From: JAWLFY01 sp964462125
Lineage (GTDB): Bacteria; Planctomycetota; Planctomycetia; Pirellulales; Pirellulaceae
Length of the DNA: 10,043 nt
Assembly (NCBI GenBank): GCA_964462125.1
Contig: CAYWXT010000209.1
Coordinates: 1-10,043 of the forward strand
Direction of reading: 5' to 3'
A program made the translations under genes and the position numbers. Under the pieces are notes generated by a model. It did not search any database. It saw only the letters and a program-made list of their open reading frames with translations, and was not told the origin of the DNA. Of this stretch, positions 1-7,399 are shown piece after piece; the stretch's first letter is position 1, and every line of letters begins with the position of its first letter.

Positions 1-1068
1 CACCAGGTAACGGTCGATCTTCTTGAGTTGCTCCACCTTCTCCTCGTCATTCCGGTGGTGGCTCAAGCCGTGATGCGACTCCTTGACATCGACTTCGGTG
101 TAGGAGCGGGACCCACCGGCGTTGTCGAGCATCAATGTCGCGACGCGGGTCGTGTCGGTCTGGAATGCGAGTGCCATGATGTCGAACATCAAGCGGGCGT
201 GCTCGCGGAACGCCTTGACCCGGCCCATCGGCACGTCCAAGTCGGGCAAGGCCGCGTTGTCTTCCTCTTCAACCCGTTCGATCTGCCGCTCAATCTCACG
301 AACGCTGCTGAAGTATTCGTCCATCTTGCGTCGGTCCGTCTCCCCGAGCCGGTTTTCCAACCGCTTCGCATCGGCACGCACGACATCGAGGATGCTTCGG
401 CGCATCTCGTTCTGCTCCCGGCGCTCGGCGTAATCGCCGCCACCGAATAGCCGTTCGAAGGCCTGCCGCGGAATCGTTTCCTTGGGCATCGGCGTGGTTT
501 CGTTCCGCCAGGAGACATTAGACGAATAGGCGCAGCTGTAGCCGGAGTCACAGCTACCTGCATTGCGGCTGTTCTTGAGTCCCAGTTCGATGGAGGGGAG
601 CCGCGTCTCGTTGACCAACTGGCTCGCCGCCACCTGGTCCACGGAAACACCTAGTTTGATGTTGCTGCTTGACTTGATCGGCCGCGCGGCGGTCAGGAAG
701 GTCGCACCACAGCGGGCGTGGTCACCAGCCCCATCCCCGTGAGATCGGCCGTTGTCATGGGCCAACCCAGAGATCACGTTCATTTTTGATTTGAACGCTG
801 CCAACGGTTCGAGCGTTTTGGAGAGCTTCCAATCCTTGCCTTTCCCTTCGGGGACCCAGTTCGGCATGATGACGCCGTTGGGAAAAAAGATACACGCCAT
901 TCTCACCGGGGCGTCCGACTTGGACGGGGATGCGAAGGCACTGCGGGCCATCGGCGTCATCGCCTCCAGCAACGGCAGTCCCATTGCCAAACCGGCACCC
1001 CGCAAAATCGTTCGGCGGTTAAGAATTCGCTGTTCGGCTGCGCTCGGCAGTGTGATGTGCTTGGTCAT
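1..1068 (-). CDS. DUF1552 (HXXSHH-motif) exported protein, C-terminus cut by window edge
   Basis: I translated this frame by hand from an ATG at 1068; it is open for 356 codons to base 1, so the gene continues left of the window. The N-terminus NRRTILRGAG (residues 17-26) is a twin-arginine-type signal, followed by a hydrophobic stretch (GLAMGLPLLEAM) and an Ala-rich region. MACIFFPNGV (57-66), the Cys-containing CDSGYSCAYSSNVSWR block (173-188), the FQTDTTRVAT block (302-311) and HGLSHH (333-338) fit Pfam DUF1552, named for its HXXSHH motif. Family members are about 430-480 residues, so roughly 100 residues are missing, including the C-terminal GSGxSDGNxHxH-type motif seen in the second copy at 5886. 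The gene lies 82 bp downstream of a DUF1592-type cytochrome on the same strand, probably co-transcribed. The leader has only a weak GTGAGAG ribosome-binding site. The function of the family is not known; a periplasmic role is inferred from the signal. Confidence 0.93.
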   Translation of the reverse strand, partial: MTKHITLPSAAEQRILNRRTILRGAGLAMGLPLLEAMTPMARSAFASPSKSDAPVRMACIFFPNGVIMPNWVPEGKGKDWKLSKTLEPLAAFKSKMNVISGLAHDNGRSHGDGAGDHARCGATFLTAARPIKSSSNIKLGVSVDQVAASQLVNETRLPSIELGLKNSRNAGSCDSGYSCAYSSNVSWRNETTPMPKETIPRQAFERLFGGGDYAERREQNEMRRSILDVVRADAKRLENRLGETDRRKMDEYFSSVREIERQIERVEEEDNAALPDLDVPMGRVKAFREHARLMFDIMALAFQTDTTRVATLMLDNAGGSRSYTEVDVKESHHGLSHHRNDEEKVEQLKKIDRYLV

Positions 1069-1121
1069 GGCTCTCACGCTATCAGATTTCGGGGGCGGTT
1101 GCAAAACAACGGGACAGTGGG

Positions 1122-1139
1122 AATCCGCACCGGCGGATT
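1122..1139 (-). other. perfect 7-bp hairpin between cytochrome and DUF1552 genes
   Basis: AATCCGC and GCGGATT form a perfect 7-bp inverted repeat around a 4-nt loop. It begins 11 nt after the cytochrome stop codon at 1151-1153 and ends about 54 nt before the DUF1552 start. There is no T tract, so it is not a standard intrinsic terminator. It could stabilise or separate the two parts of the message, or be chance. Confidence 0.35.
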
Positions 1140-1150
1140 GCTATGAAACG

Positions 1151-3676
1151 TTACTTCGACGCTAAAGGGGTCCGTTCGTAATACAGAAATGGTCGACTGC
1201 GAACGACCTCAATCATCAGGTCGACCATTCGAAAATCGTTCTCGGCTGTCTTGGCGACGATATCATCGATCGTGCAGCGGTCACTGAGGGTCAACTCGCG
1301 ACCGAGGGCGAAACCGAGGAACCGTCGCGCCACGGTATTGGCAAACGACTCTTTCTCACTCACACCCAACACTTCACTTAGTTCAGACGCTCCTTCGAAG
1401 GTACGCCCGCCGGGCAGCACGCCGCTCGCGTCGATTTTCGCCTTCCCTTCCCGTTCGCGGAACTGCCCAACGGCGTCGAAATTCTCCAGCCCAAAACCGA
1501 GCTGATCCATGACGCGATGGCAGGCGGCACAGGAGGGATCCTCGCGGTGCAATTCCAACTGCTCGCGAAGCGTTGCGTCTTCGGCTGCCGTCTTCGTCTT
1601 TCCCAACTCCGGCACGCCCGACGGTGGCTCCGGTGGCGGCGTGCCGATGACGTTTTCCAAAATCCACTTTCCCCGGTTGACCGGAGAGGTCCGCGTCGGC
1701 TCGCTGGTCAACGTCAAGATGCTGGCGTGACCCAATAGACCGCGCCGCGGCGTCTCTTCCAGCGAAACTCGGCGGAACTGGTCCCCCTCGACACCGTCGA
1801 CGCCATAGAACTCGGCCAGTGGTTCGTTGAGGAACGAATAATCCGCTGTCAACAATTCTGAGACGGGGCGATTGTCACGTACCGCATGCAGGAAGAACTG
1901 GCGTGTCTCTTCCGCCATCAAGGGCAACAGGGACGATTCAAACCCGTCAAAACGCTCCGCATCGGGCTGATGGCCATCGAGGTTGCGAAGCCCGAGCCAC
2001 TGGGCTGCGAACTCGGTCGCGAGCGTCTCGGCCCGCGGATCCTCGAGCATCCGTCGCAACTGTCGCTCCAATTCTTCCCCCCGCAATTCTCCTTGGTCGG
2101 CCAGGTCCAGCAGCGTTTCATCGGGCAGACTGCTCCAGATGAAATAGCTGAGCCGCGACGCAAGTTGATGCTGAGTCAACTCGCCCTCATCCGCCTCGGA
2201 TTTCTCCCCTTGTTCCAGCGGTGATTCCACGCGGAACAGGAAACGGGGAGAGACGAGCATGGCGCTGATCGCGATCTGCAACCCACGCTCGAACGTTTCG
2301 TCGCCGCGCACCGCATCGGCCACCAACTCGGCGTACGGTTTGACTTCCTCTTCACTGACAGGGCCACGAAAGGCACGCCGCATCAACGGCTGAAGACAAT
2401 CCACGGCCGCCTCGCGCACGTGTGACCCCCGCGAACTCTTCGGCCGCCGACGAATGATTTCCTCCTGGGAAGGCGGCAGCAATTGTTCGTCAAGATCCTT
2501 CGGGCCACGCACTGACATTTTGCGAACCATCGCCGGGAACTCTTCGCCGTCGATCCCGCGATCGGGACTGAGCGGTTCACCAAAACGATTCCGCCCCTCA
2601 GCGATCTGCTCCTCGGTGAACTCATCGGCCCGATCGAATTTCGATTCACCGACAACCAAGTCGTCCTCGTCAACATCCCCGAGCGGCACGAAAACGAACC
2701 GATGTTTGCCCTCGTTCAGTGACAGGTCGGTCGAATCACGGTCACTGCCGCCGCCTCCCCCGTAATGCTTCACGGTGAACACGGCCCGCAGAATCCCGTC
2801 TTCGTCGTAGACACCAAATTTCACCGGGTCGCCCTCTTCGGCCGTCGCCCCGCCGCGAAAATCAAGTCGGTACTCTCCCGACAGCGGGACTTCGAACTCG
2901 GTCCACGCGTAGGCGTCCGGGCTCAGGAACCGGCCGTAGAAACTTCCGGTCTTCGTTTCGCCCTGCACAGCGAACTGGTCCCCCGGCCGGTCAACCTTGA
3001 CGTCCGGCAACGTCGAGGGATCGAGCAGAACCTCTTCGGCGATCGCTTCCGCCGCCGTCAAGTACTTGTCGATCAGCATCGGTGACAGCGAAAGCACGTC
3101 CGCGTTGTTGTCGAATCCCCCGCCGACCTCGTCGGAGGGAAAGTCTTCAGCGGGCTGCAGATCGACGCCGAACAGATCGCGAACGGAATGGTTGAACTCG
3201 GCGCGATTCAGACGTCGAGCGGTCACCCTGCCGGGACGAGGCCGCATGTCACAGGTGACCGCAAAGATCGTCTGATCCACGCGATCCACCAGCTGCTTCC
3301 GCTCCTCATCGGTCGGCACCATGTAATCTTCCGGAGGCATGGCGCCAAACCGGATCATGTTCATCACTTTGTTCATCGTTTCGCCGTCCGCCTCGATCTC
3401 CTCCAGCGACTCGAACCTGGAGACATCCAGCTCCGCTTCCTGAAAGTCGGCGTTGTGGCAGTCGACACAGTACTCCTGCAGCAGCGGCCAACCCGACTCT
3501 GCCCAGGCCGCTGCAACCTCCTCGCGCGGTGGAGGCTGCAAGGCATCATGAACCTTGTCCGCCCCCTTGGCGTCCGAAGAATCCCCCTCCTTTCCCAAAA
3601 CAACCGTCGGGAAGAAAAGGCTGAGCAATGCCGTGGCGCTCAGTACCGTAATGGCGCAACGAATTCGACCAAACAC
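1151..3676 (-). CDS. DUF1592-type planctomycete cytochrome c-like protein with extra beta-rich module
   Basis: This is a predicted exported multidomain protein of 841 residues from a proposed GTG at 3676. That start gives a clean signal peptide: MFGRIRC, then a hydrophobic core, ending near VVLG (residue 28). Domain order: PSCyt1-like cytochrome c region (about 62-138) with haem-binding CVDCH (70-74) and MPP (113-115); PSD3/DUF1587 (about 149-212, TARRLNRAEFNHSVRDLFG); a Gly/Asp-rich beta-type module (about 229-339); PSD5/DUF1595 (about 423-457); PSD4/DUF1592 (about 504-630, ASRLSYFIWSSLPDE); PSCyt3/DUF1588 (about 644-741) with a second haem motif CAACH (716-720); and PSD2/DUF1585 to the C-terminus. 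Two CXXCH motifs imply covalent haem c, suggesting electron transfer; the reaction is unknown. The frame stays open upstream to a TTG at 3853, but that stretch contains a promoter-like sequence and would bury the signal peptide. A GTG at 3721 is the main alternative start. It is probably in an operon with the DUF1552 gene downstream. Confidence 0.93.
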   Translation of the reverse strand: MFGRIRCAITVLSATALLSLFFPTVVLGKEGDSSDAKGADKVHDALQPPPREEVAAAWAESGWPLLQEYCVDCHNADFQEAELDVSRFESLEEIEADGETMNKVMNMIRFGAMPPEDYMVPTDEERKQLVDRVDQTIFAVTCDMRPRPGRVTARRLNRAEFNHSVRDLFGVDLQPAEDFPSDEVGGGFDNNADVLSLSPMLIDKYLTAAEAIAEEVLLDPSTLPDVKVDRPGDQFAVQGETKTGSFYGRFLSPDAYAWTEFEVPLSGEYRLDFRGGATAEEGDPVKFGVYDEDGILRAVFTVKHYGGGGGSDRDSTDLSLNEGKHRFVFVPLGDVDEDDLVVGESKFDRADEFTEEQIAEGRNRFGEPLSPDRGIDGEEFPAMVRKMSVRGPKDLDEQLLPPSQEEIIRRRPKSSRGSHVREAAVDCLQPLMRRAFRGPVSEEEVKPYAELVADAVRGDETFERGLQIAISAMLVSPRFLFRVESPLEQGEKSEADEGELTQHQLASRLSYFIWSSLPDETLLDLADQGELRGEELERQLRRMLEDPRAETLATEFAAQWLGLRNLDGHQPDAERFDGFESSLLPLMAEETRQFFLHAVRDNRPVSELLTADYSFLNEPLAEFYGVDGVEGDQFRRVSLEETPRRGLLGHASILTLTSEPTRTSPVNRGKWILENVIGTPPPEPPSGVPELGKTKTAAEDATLREQLELHREDPSCAACHRVMDQLGFGLENFDAVGQFREREGKAKIDASGVLPGGRTFEGASELSEVLGVSEKESFANTVARRFLGFALGRELTLSDRCTIDDIVAKTAENDFRMVDLMIEVVRSRPFLYYERTPLASK

Positions 3677-3784
3677 AGGCGATGCGGTGGGTATTGCGTG
3701 GGGTGGGACCGCCGACAACACGCGGGAGAGCAGTACTCTTTCGCAGTGCCGAATCGGCGGGTGGAGGTGGGACCGTGCTGGATT

Positions 3785-3813
3785 ATTATACCGATTATCG
3801 GCCAGCGGTCCAA
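3785..3813 (-). promoter_or_regulatory. sigma70-like promoter for the cytochrome-DUF1552 unit
   Basis: On the minus strand TTGGAC (3813-3808) is separated by exactly 17 bp from a perfect TATAAT (3790-3785). The -35 matches consensus only in its TTG, the -10 in all six bases. It lies between the peptidase stop at 3863 and the proposed cytochrome starts at 3721 or 3676, predicting a transcript start near 3778. It argues against translation from the upstream TTG at 3853. Confidence 0.55.
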
Positions 3814-3831
3814 CACAATGAAGTCCGAAAC

Positions 3832-3852
3832 TGGCGTCATGATCGGACGCCA
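3832..3852 (-). terminator. hairpin after the M23 peptidase gene, possible transcript end
   Basis: TGGCGTC and GACGCCA form a perfect 7-bp stem with a 7-nt loop, starting 10 nt past the peptidase stop codon (3863-3865) and upstream of the candidate promoter. No clear U tract follows, so it may be a message-stabilising or weak termination structure rather than a standard intrinsic terminator. Confidence 0.35.
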
Positions 3853-3862
3853 AACTGGGGGG

Positions 3863-5407
3863 TCATTCCGGCGTCGCCACCACCTGCACGTGCAGGTGCG
3901 TGGTGATGGGCCAGCGGTGATGGTCCTCTCGATCAACCCGCACCAGGTAGTCGCCGGGGCGCTCAAAGGTGTGGATCGCTTTCGCGTAGCCGTCGGGGTC
4001 CCGATTGTCACTCTCTGCCCCCGATCGGACGGTAACCGGCGGTGTGCCGTCGCCGAAGTCGATCGTCTCCTCCCCCGCGGTGGTGCGAAACGAACGGACC
4101 AAGAAGGTTACAGGGTCGCCGGGATGGATCCCTTCGGTCGGCCAATAGGCGGCATGCACGTTGCCCGGAAACGCGTCCGGCCGGTTCTCGGGATCGACGA
4201 CGAACACGCGGACGAAATCAATGTCGGTCCGCCCCTGGTCATCGGTGACCTTCAAGATCTCGCTGTACCGCCCCGGTCGATCGTAGCGGCGCGTTACCGT
4301 TTCGCCCAAAGCGGTGCTGCCGTCGGTGAATGTCCATTCATAGCGCTCGATGTTTCCACTCTCGCTCCACGATTTAACGCCGCTCAACTCCGCCGCTTCT
4401 CCAACCTGAACCAGATGCAGCGGGCGGGCAACCGCGAGAACCTCCGGTTGCCGGTCACGCAGATAGGCTTCCCAGACCAACGGGTAGGCGTCGATCGAGC
4501 CATAGTTTCCCGACGGCATCCGCTGGTAGATCCCAAAGTGAAGATGCGACCAACCACCGCTGGCTCCCTCCTTTCCCAAAACCCCCAACGGCTGGCCGCG
4601 ACGGACAACCTGCCCCACACGGACCTCCGAGGCGATGTTGTGAAAATGGCTGTAGCGATAGAACCAGCCGCGATCATCCAACAGGTACACGACGTCATAC
4701 CGCGGTTTGACCGGCGATGATTCGTATCCGGGAAGAGCGCTCTCCCCAGAGGAAACGACCAGGCCATCGGTCGCGGCGACGATTTCCGTCAGCCCCTCCG
4801 CACCGCCGAAGTCGAGGTCGTAGTGATAGATGTATCCCGACTCGATGCCAGTATCGATCGGTTCGTTGGCCATGGACGTGTGCGAGGCGAACCAGCGCTG
4901 CTTCAGGGGATAGCCAAACGTACCGGCCGCAGTCCAAGGACCGTCGGCCGGCCAGAACCGTAGCCGGACATCTTTCTCCAAGGCCCAGGGGTCACCGGAA
5001 ACACCCCGATACCGTCCCTGGGTGATCGGCGCGTCCAACTGCACGCCGCCAACGGTGACCGGCAAGTGGTAAACCGACGATGCGACATCGGCGACATCCC
5101 CGTTCACCTCCACCCGCACCTCCGCATGCCGCACAGCCTCGCGGACCGTGTCGCGCTGTTCGGTCAAATCAATCACGCGAACCCTCACCTCCGTGCCGTC
5201 GACGAGCGTCAATTCGGTCGACTCTCCCACATCCAAGTCGACGACTTGACAACGCGGTGTTCGCGTCGGTTCGGGAATCTCGGCAGCCAGTGGCTCGACG
5301 AGCAGGTGCGACCAGAACAGGGCCGCGCTGATTCGGAACAGGAGTCTTGGAATCGCGCCGGAAGCACGTTCCGGCATCCGGCGTGACGGTTGTCTACGGT
5401 GAGGCAT
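3863..5407 (-). CDS. exported M23-family metallopeptidase with C-terminal PKD-like domains
   Basis: The protein has 514 residues from ATG 5407. An Arg-rich start (MPHRRQPSRR) and a hydrophobic segment (RLLFRISAALFWSHLL, about 21-36) ending near LAA-EIPEP (40-47) form a signal peptide, so an extracytoplasmic location is inferred. A region of unassigned fold (about 50-190) precedes the peptidase domain (about 193-300). That domain has HYDLD (H195, D199), YRYSHFH (H254) and SHLHFG (H288, H290), matching the HxxxD and HxH zinc ligands and the extra His of M23 endopeptidases, which commonly cut peptidoglycan cross-links. A PKD-like domain follows (about 325-405, YEWTFTDGS, then DRPGRYSEILKVTDDQG), then a second PKD-like domain (about 418-510, TIDFGDGTPP, then HTFERPGDYLVRV), both likely for surface or protein binding. 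The key catalytic residues are intact. ATG 5377 is an alternative start giving a shorter signal, but a GCCGGAA/TTCCGGC hairpin (5357-5375) overlaps it. The frame is open to 5677, but that extension is Arg/Ser-rich and looks non-coding. Confidence 0.88.
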   Translation of the reverse strand: MPHRRQPSRRMPERASGAIPRLLFRISAALFWSHLLVEPLAAEIPEPTRTPRCQVVDLDVGESTELTLVDGTEVRVRVIDLTEQRDTVREAVRHAEVRVEVNGDVADVASSVYHLPVTVGGVQLDAPITQGRYRGVSGDPWALEKDVRLRFWPADGPWTAAGTFGYPLKQRWFASHTSMANEPIDTGIESGYIYHYDLDFGGAEGLTEIVAATDGLVVSSGESALPGYESSPVKPRYDVVYLLDDRGWFYRYSHFHNIASEVRVGQVVRRGQPLGVLGKEGASGGWSHLHFGIYQRMPSGNYGSIDAYPLVWEAYLRDRQPEVLAVARPLHLVQVGEAAELSGVKSWSESGNIERYEWTFTDGSTALGETVTRRYDRPGRYSEILKVTDDQGRTDIDFVRVFVVDPENRPDAFPGNVHAAYWPTEGIHPGDPVTFLVRSFRTTAGEETIDFGDGTPPVTVRSGAESDNRDPDGYAKAIHTFERPGDYLVRVDREDHHRWPITTHLHVQVVATPE

Positions 5408-5439
5408 CGAGTGGCTCTTGGGTTGGACACGATCACGTT

Positions 5440-5467
5440 CCGAATCTCGGAGGTTCCCCGAGTTCGG
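5440..5467 (-). promoter_or_regulatory. hairpin in the leader of the M23 peptidase gene
   Basis: CCGAA-CTCGG pairs with CCGAG-TTCGG: a 10-bp stem with a single bulged base and a 7-nt loop. It ends 32 nt upstream of the peptidase ATG at 5407, so it would fall either in the 5' untranslated leader or in the promoter. An operator or a leader structure affecting translation are both possible; no riboswitch class is recognised. Confidence 0.4.
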
Positions 5468-5727
5468 AAACGGCATTAGGGCGGTCGATCTCAACGCGGG
5501 TTCAGATGCATCCCGCGAGAAGCGCTCCGAAATTCTAACCCACCGGCGCCAGCTCGCACGGCACGGACATGGGCCTTCCCTGAGCCGACGGCACGAGCCC
5601 GAACCCGTCCGCTTAGTAACCCGACCCCGAATGTAGCTTTCCTGCACAACGCCGGACAGCTTGCGCCGCACCGTCACGAAAACCTCTCTGGTAGCGACAC
5701 GGCGGGGGGGGAAGGCACGGGCGTATT

Positions 5728-5764
5728 GAAGTTAGTAACGGGTGCCCCCCACCGGTTGAACTTC
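5728..5764. repeat. imperfect inverted repeat in the intergenic region
   Basis: GAAGTT...AACTTC forms the outer 6-bp stem. After an asymmetric internal loop, AAC/GTT pair; one G-G mismatch follows, then GGTG/CACC around a C5 loop. The octamer TTAGTAAC inside the left arm also occurs at 5613-5620. It may be a remnant of a small intergenic repeat. Confidence 0.35.
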
Positions 5765-5779
5765 CACTCCGCCGTGCCC

Positions 5780-5797
5780 CTTCGTGTTCTTCGTGGT
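5780..5797. repeat. short CACGAAG tandem pair (dispersed intergenic repeat type)
   Basis: CTTCGTG occurs at 5780-5786 and again at 5789-5795, a period of 9; on the minus strand it reads CCACGAAGAACACGAAGG. From memory, sequences of this type recur between genes in planctomycete and verrucomicrobial genomes and produce false reading frames containing HEEHE-type peptides. A genome-wide count would be needed to confirm this here. Confidence 0.45.
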
Positions 5798-5803
5798 CCA
5801 CTT

Positions 5804-5832
5804 TTGCGGACCGCGGCGTGGTCCGATATCAT
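5804..5832 (+). promoter_or_regulatory. candidate promoter for the rightward DUF1552-cytochrome operon
   Basis: TTGCGG (5804-5809), a 17-bp spacer and TATCAT (5827-5832; five of six bases match TATAAT) precede the DUF1552 start by about 50 bp. The octamer CGTGGTCC occurs at 5792-5799 and 5817-5824, overlapping the -35 flank and the spacer, and could be an operator pair. Confidence 0.45.
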
Positions 5833-5885
5833 GCAACTCCCGCCTCGGATTGCCCTCCCACATTGCCCTCCAATGGATGACCGTC

Positions 5886-7319
5886 ATGAGTCACAGCAAC
5901 CCCCTCTCGCGCCGTACCGTCCTGCGAGGCGCCGGGGCCGCGGTCGCGCTGCCATGGCTGGAGTCGATGGCGCCCTTGGCTGCGGGCGCCGCCGCGTCGG
6001 AATCGCCACAACGTGCCGAATCCGGCGACCCCTCAGGGCCTCCCGTCCGGCTCGCCTATTTCTACGTCCCCAACGGTGTTCACATGGATGCCTGGCGGCC
6101 TGAATCGGAAGGGGAGCTCGGGGAGTTGCCCGCAATTCTGAAGCCGCTGGAGCCGGTCAAGGACAAGGTCACCGTCGTTAGCGATTTAGCGGCCGATCAC
6201 TGCAATGGAAAATCGGCAGGACACGAACCGGCCGGCGGCGGCTTTTTGGTCGGTGGCAAGTGCAAACACTCGGAAACACCCGAGGTCGCAGGAGCCTCCG
6301 TCGACCAGGTCGCTGCCCGTGAGATCGGGCTGTCCACCCCCGTCGAATCATTGGCCTTGGGGATCGATCCCGGACACCGTGGCGACCATGGCTACAGCGG
6401 CACTTACCTCTCCCATATCTCCTGGCGGAGCAAGACGACCCCGGCGCCGCTGCAGATGAACCCAAAAACGCTGTTCAACAATCTGTTCCGAGACAATCCG
6501 CCGCGCCGCCCCGATTGGAACCGCTCGGCTGGGCCGAAACAAAAAGGAAGCCGGAACACGATCCAGCACAGCGTCCTCGATCTGGTCCGCGAAGATGCCA
6601 AGGACTTGCAACGGAAACTCGGGTTCAGCGACCGCCGCAAGGTGGAGGAGTATCTCGAAGGTTTGCGAGGAATCGAACGCCGCATCGCATGGGCAGATCA
6701 AGACGACTTCTCGCACCACCAGGAAGCATTCCGCGATACGCCTGAGGCCGAAGACCGTGGCGAGGAATTGCCGGAGCTGATCATCCCCGAAGGCCGCGGC
6801 GTCCCGCCGGTTTATGCCGACCACGTCAACTTGATGCTCGACATTCTCACCTTGGCGTTCCAGACCGATTCCACGAGGCTCGCGTCCTTCTTGTTTTCCT
6901 ACGAAAAGTCTGGCCGGTCGTATCCCGAAATCGAGGCGCCGGGATCACACCACGCCAACTCCCATCACCAAAAGAAGCAAGAGAACTACGACCGGTTGAC
7001 GCGGATCAACACCCATCACATGGAACTGTTCGCCCGCATGCTGGGACGGATGGCCGCGATCCAGGAGGGTGAGCGGACGCTGCTCGACAACGTGATGATC
7101 CTTTACGGGTCGGGTATCAGTGACGGCAACCGCCACAACCACGATGACCTGCCGGTGCTGGTCGCCGGCGGCGCCGGTGGCACCCTCCGTGGCGGGCGGC
7201 ACATCAAGTACGGCGACAAGACACCGATCTGCAACCTGTACGTCGATATGTTGCAGCGGGCCGGTGTGAAGCGGTCCGAATTCGGCGACAGCACGGGACG
7301 ACTGAAAGGCTTGTCGTGA
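5886..7319 (+). CDS. DUF1552 (HXXSHH-motif) exported protein, complete copy
   Basis: The protein has 477 residues from ATG 5886. I chose this start because GGATGA lies 5 nt upstream and the twin-arginine motif SRRTVLRGAG (8-17) then sits properly near the N-terminus; an in-frame ATG at 5877 is the alternative. The motif is followed by a hydrophobic, Ala-rich stretch to about residue 37, so Tat export is inferred. DUF1552 landmarks: LAYFYVPNGVHMD (56-68), SHISWRSKTTP (176-186), AFQTDSTRLASF (324-335), HANSHH (356-361) and GSGISDGNRHNHDDLPVL (408-425). The length is normal for the family. Unlike the copy at 1-1068 it lacks the CDSGYSC block, having a HRGDHGYSGTY stretch (164-174) instead. The stop codon overlaps an upstream GTG of the cytochrome frame (GTGA at 7316-7319), and the two genes are almost certainly one operon. 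The family function is not established. Confidence 0.95.
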   Translation: MSHSNPLSRRTVLRGAGAAVALPWLESMAPLAAGAAASESPQRAESGDPSGPPVRLAYFYVPNGVHMDAWRPESEGELGELPAILKPLEPVKDKVTVVSDLAADHCNGKSAGHEPAGGGFLVGGKCKHSETPEVAGASVDQVAAREIGLSTPVESLALGIDPGHRGDHGYSGTYLSHISWRSKTTPAPLQMNPKTLFNNLFRDNPPRRPDWNRSAGPKQKGSRNTIQHSVLDLVREDAKDLQRKLGFSDRRKVEEYLEGLRGIERRIAWADQDDFSHHQEAFRDTPEAEDRGEELPELIIPEGRGVPPVYADHVNLMLDILTLAFQTDSTRLASFLFSYEKSGRSYPEIEAPGSHHANSHHQKKQENYDRLTRINTHHMELFARMLGRMAAIQEGERTLLDNVMILYGSGISDGNRHNHDDLPVLVAGGAGGTLRGGRHIKYGDKTPICNLYVDMLQRAGVKRSEFGDSTGRLKGLS

Positions 7320-7399
7320 GGATCTCCCGTCACCGCTGCCGGCGGTTCCGCGATCGCTGCCTTCAGAGGCCGCCGTTGAAAACGGGAACGTTGTCAACG

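Larger units (their letters stand above)
5408..5885. other. divergent intergenic region between the two gene clusters
   Basis: The 478 bp separate the leftward peptidase gene from the rightward DUF1552 gene and must hold the promoters for both. I see hairpins at 5440-5467 and 5728-5764, a TTAGTAAC octamer repeated at 5613-5620 and 5732-5739, a G8 run near 5704-5711, a CACGAAG repeat pair at 5780-5795 and a rightward promoter candidate at 5804-5832. For the leftward gene I see only a TAGAAT -10-like hexamer (5537-5532) without a matching -35. No convincing coding sequence is present. Confidence 0.6.

Noticed and set aside
189..650. A 153-codon minus-strand frame and plus-strand frames over 28-450
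   Set aside because: The frame complement(1..1068) encodes clear DUF1552 motifs across the same bases; the others are Arg/Ser-rich shadows.
3188..4720. A 510-codon open frame on the plus strand
   Set aside because: It is antisense to the peptidase and cytochrome genes, spans two of them, has no recognisable domain, and its composition reflects the opposite frame of GC-rich coding DNA.
5408..5677. N-terminal extension of the M23 peptidase frame to 5677
   Set aside because: The 90 residues are Arg/Ser-rich without motifs, would bury the signal peptide, and cover a hairpin-rich intergenic region.
5613..5801. A 62-codon minus-strand frame starting MDHEEHEG
   Set aside because: The HEEHE-type peptide is the typical false translation of the CACGAAG intergenic repeat.
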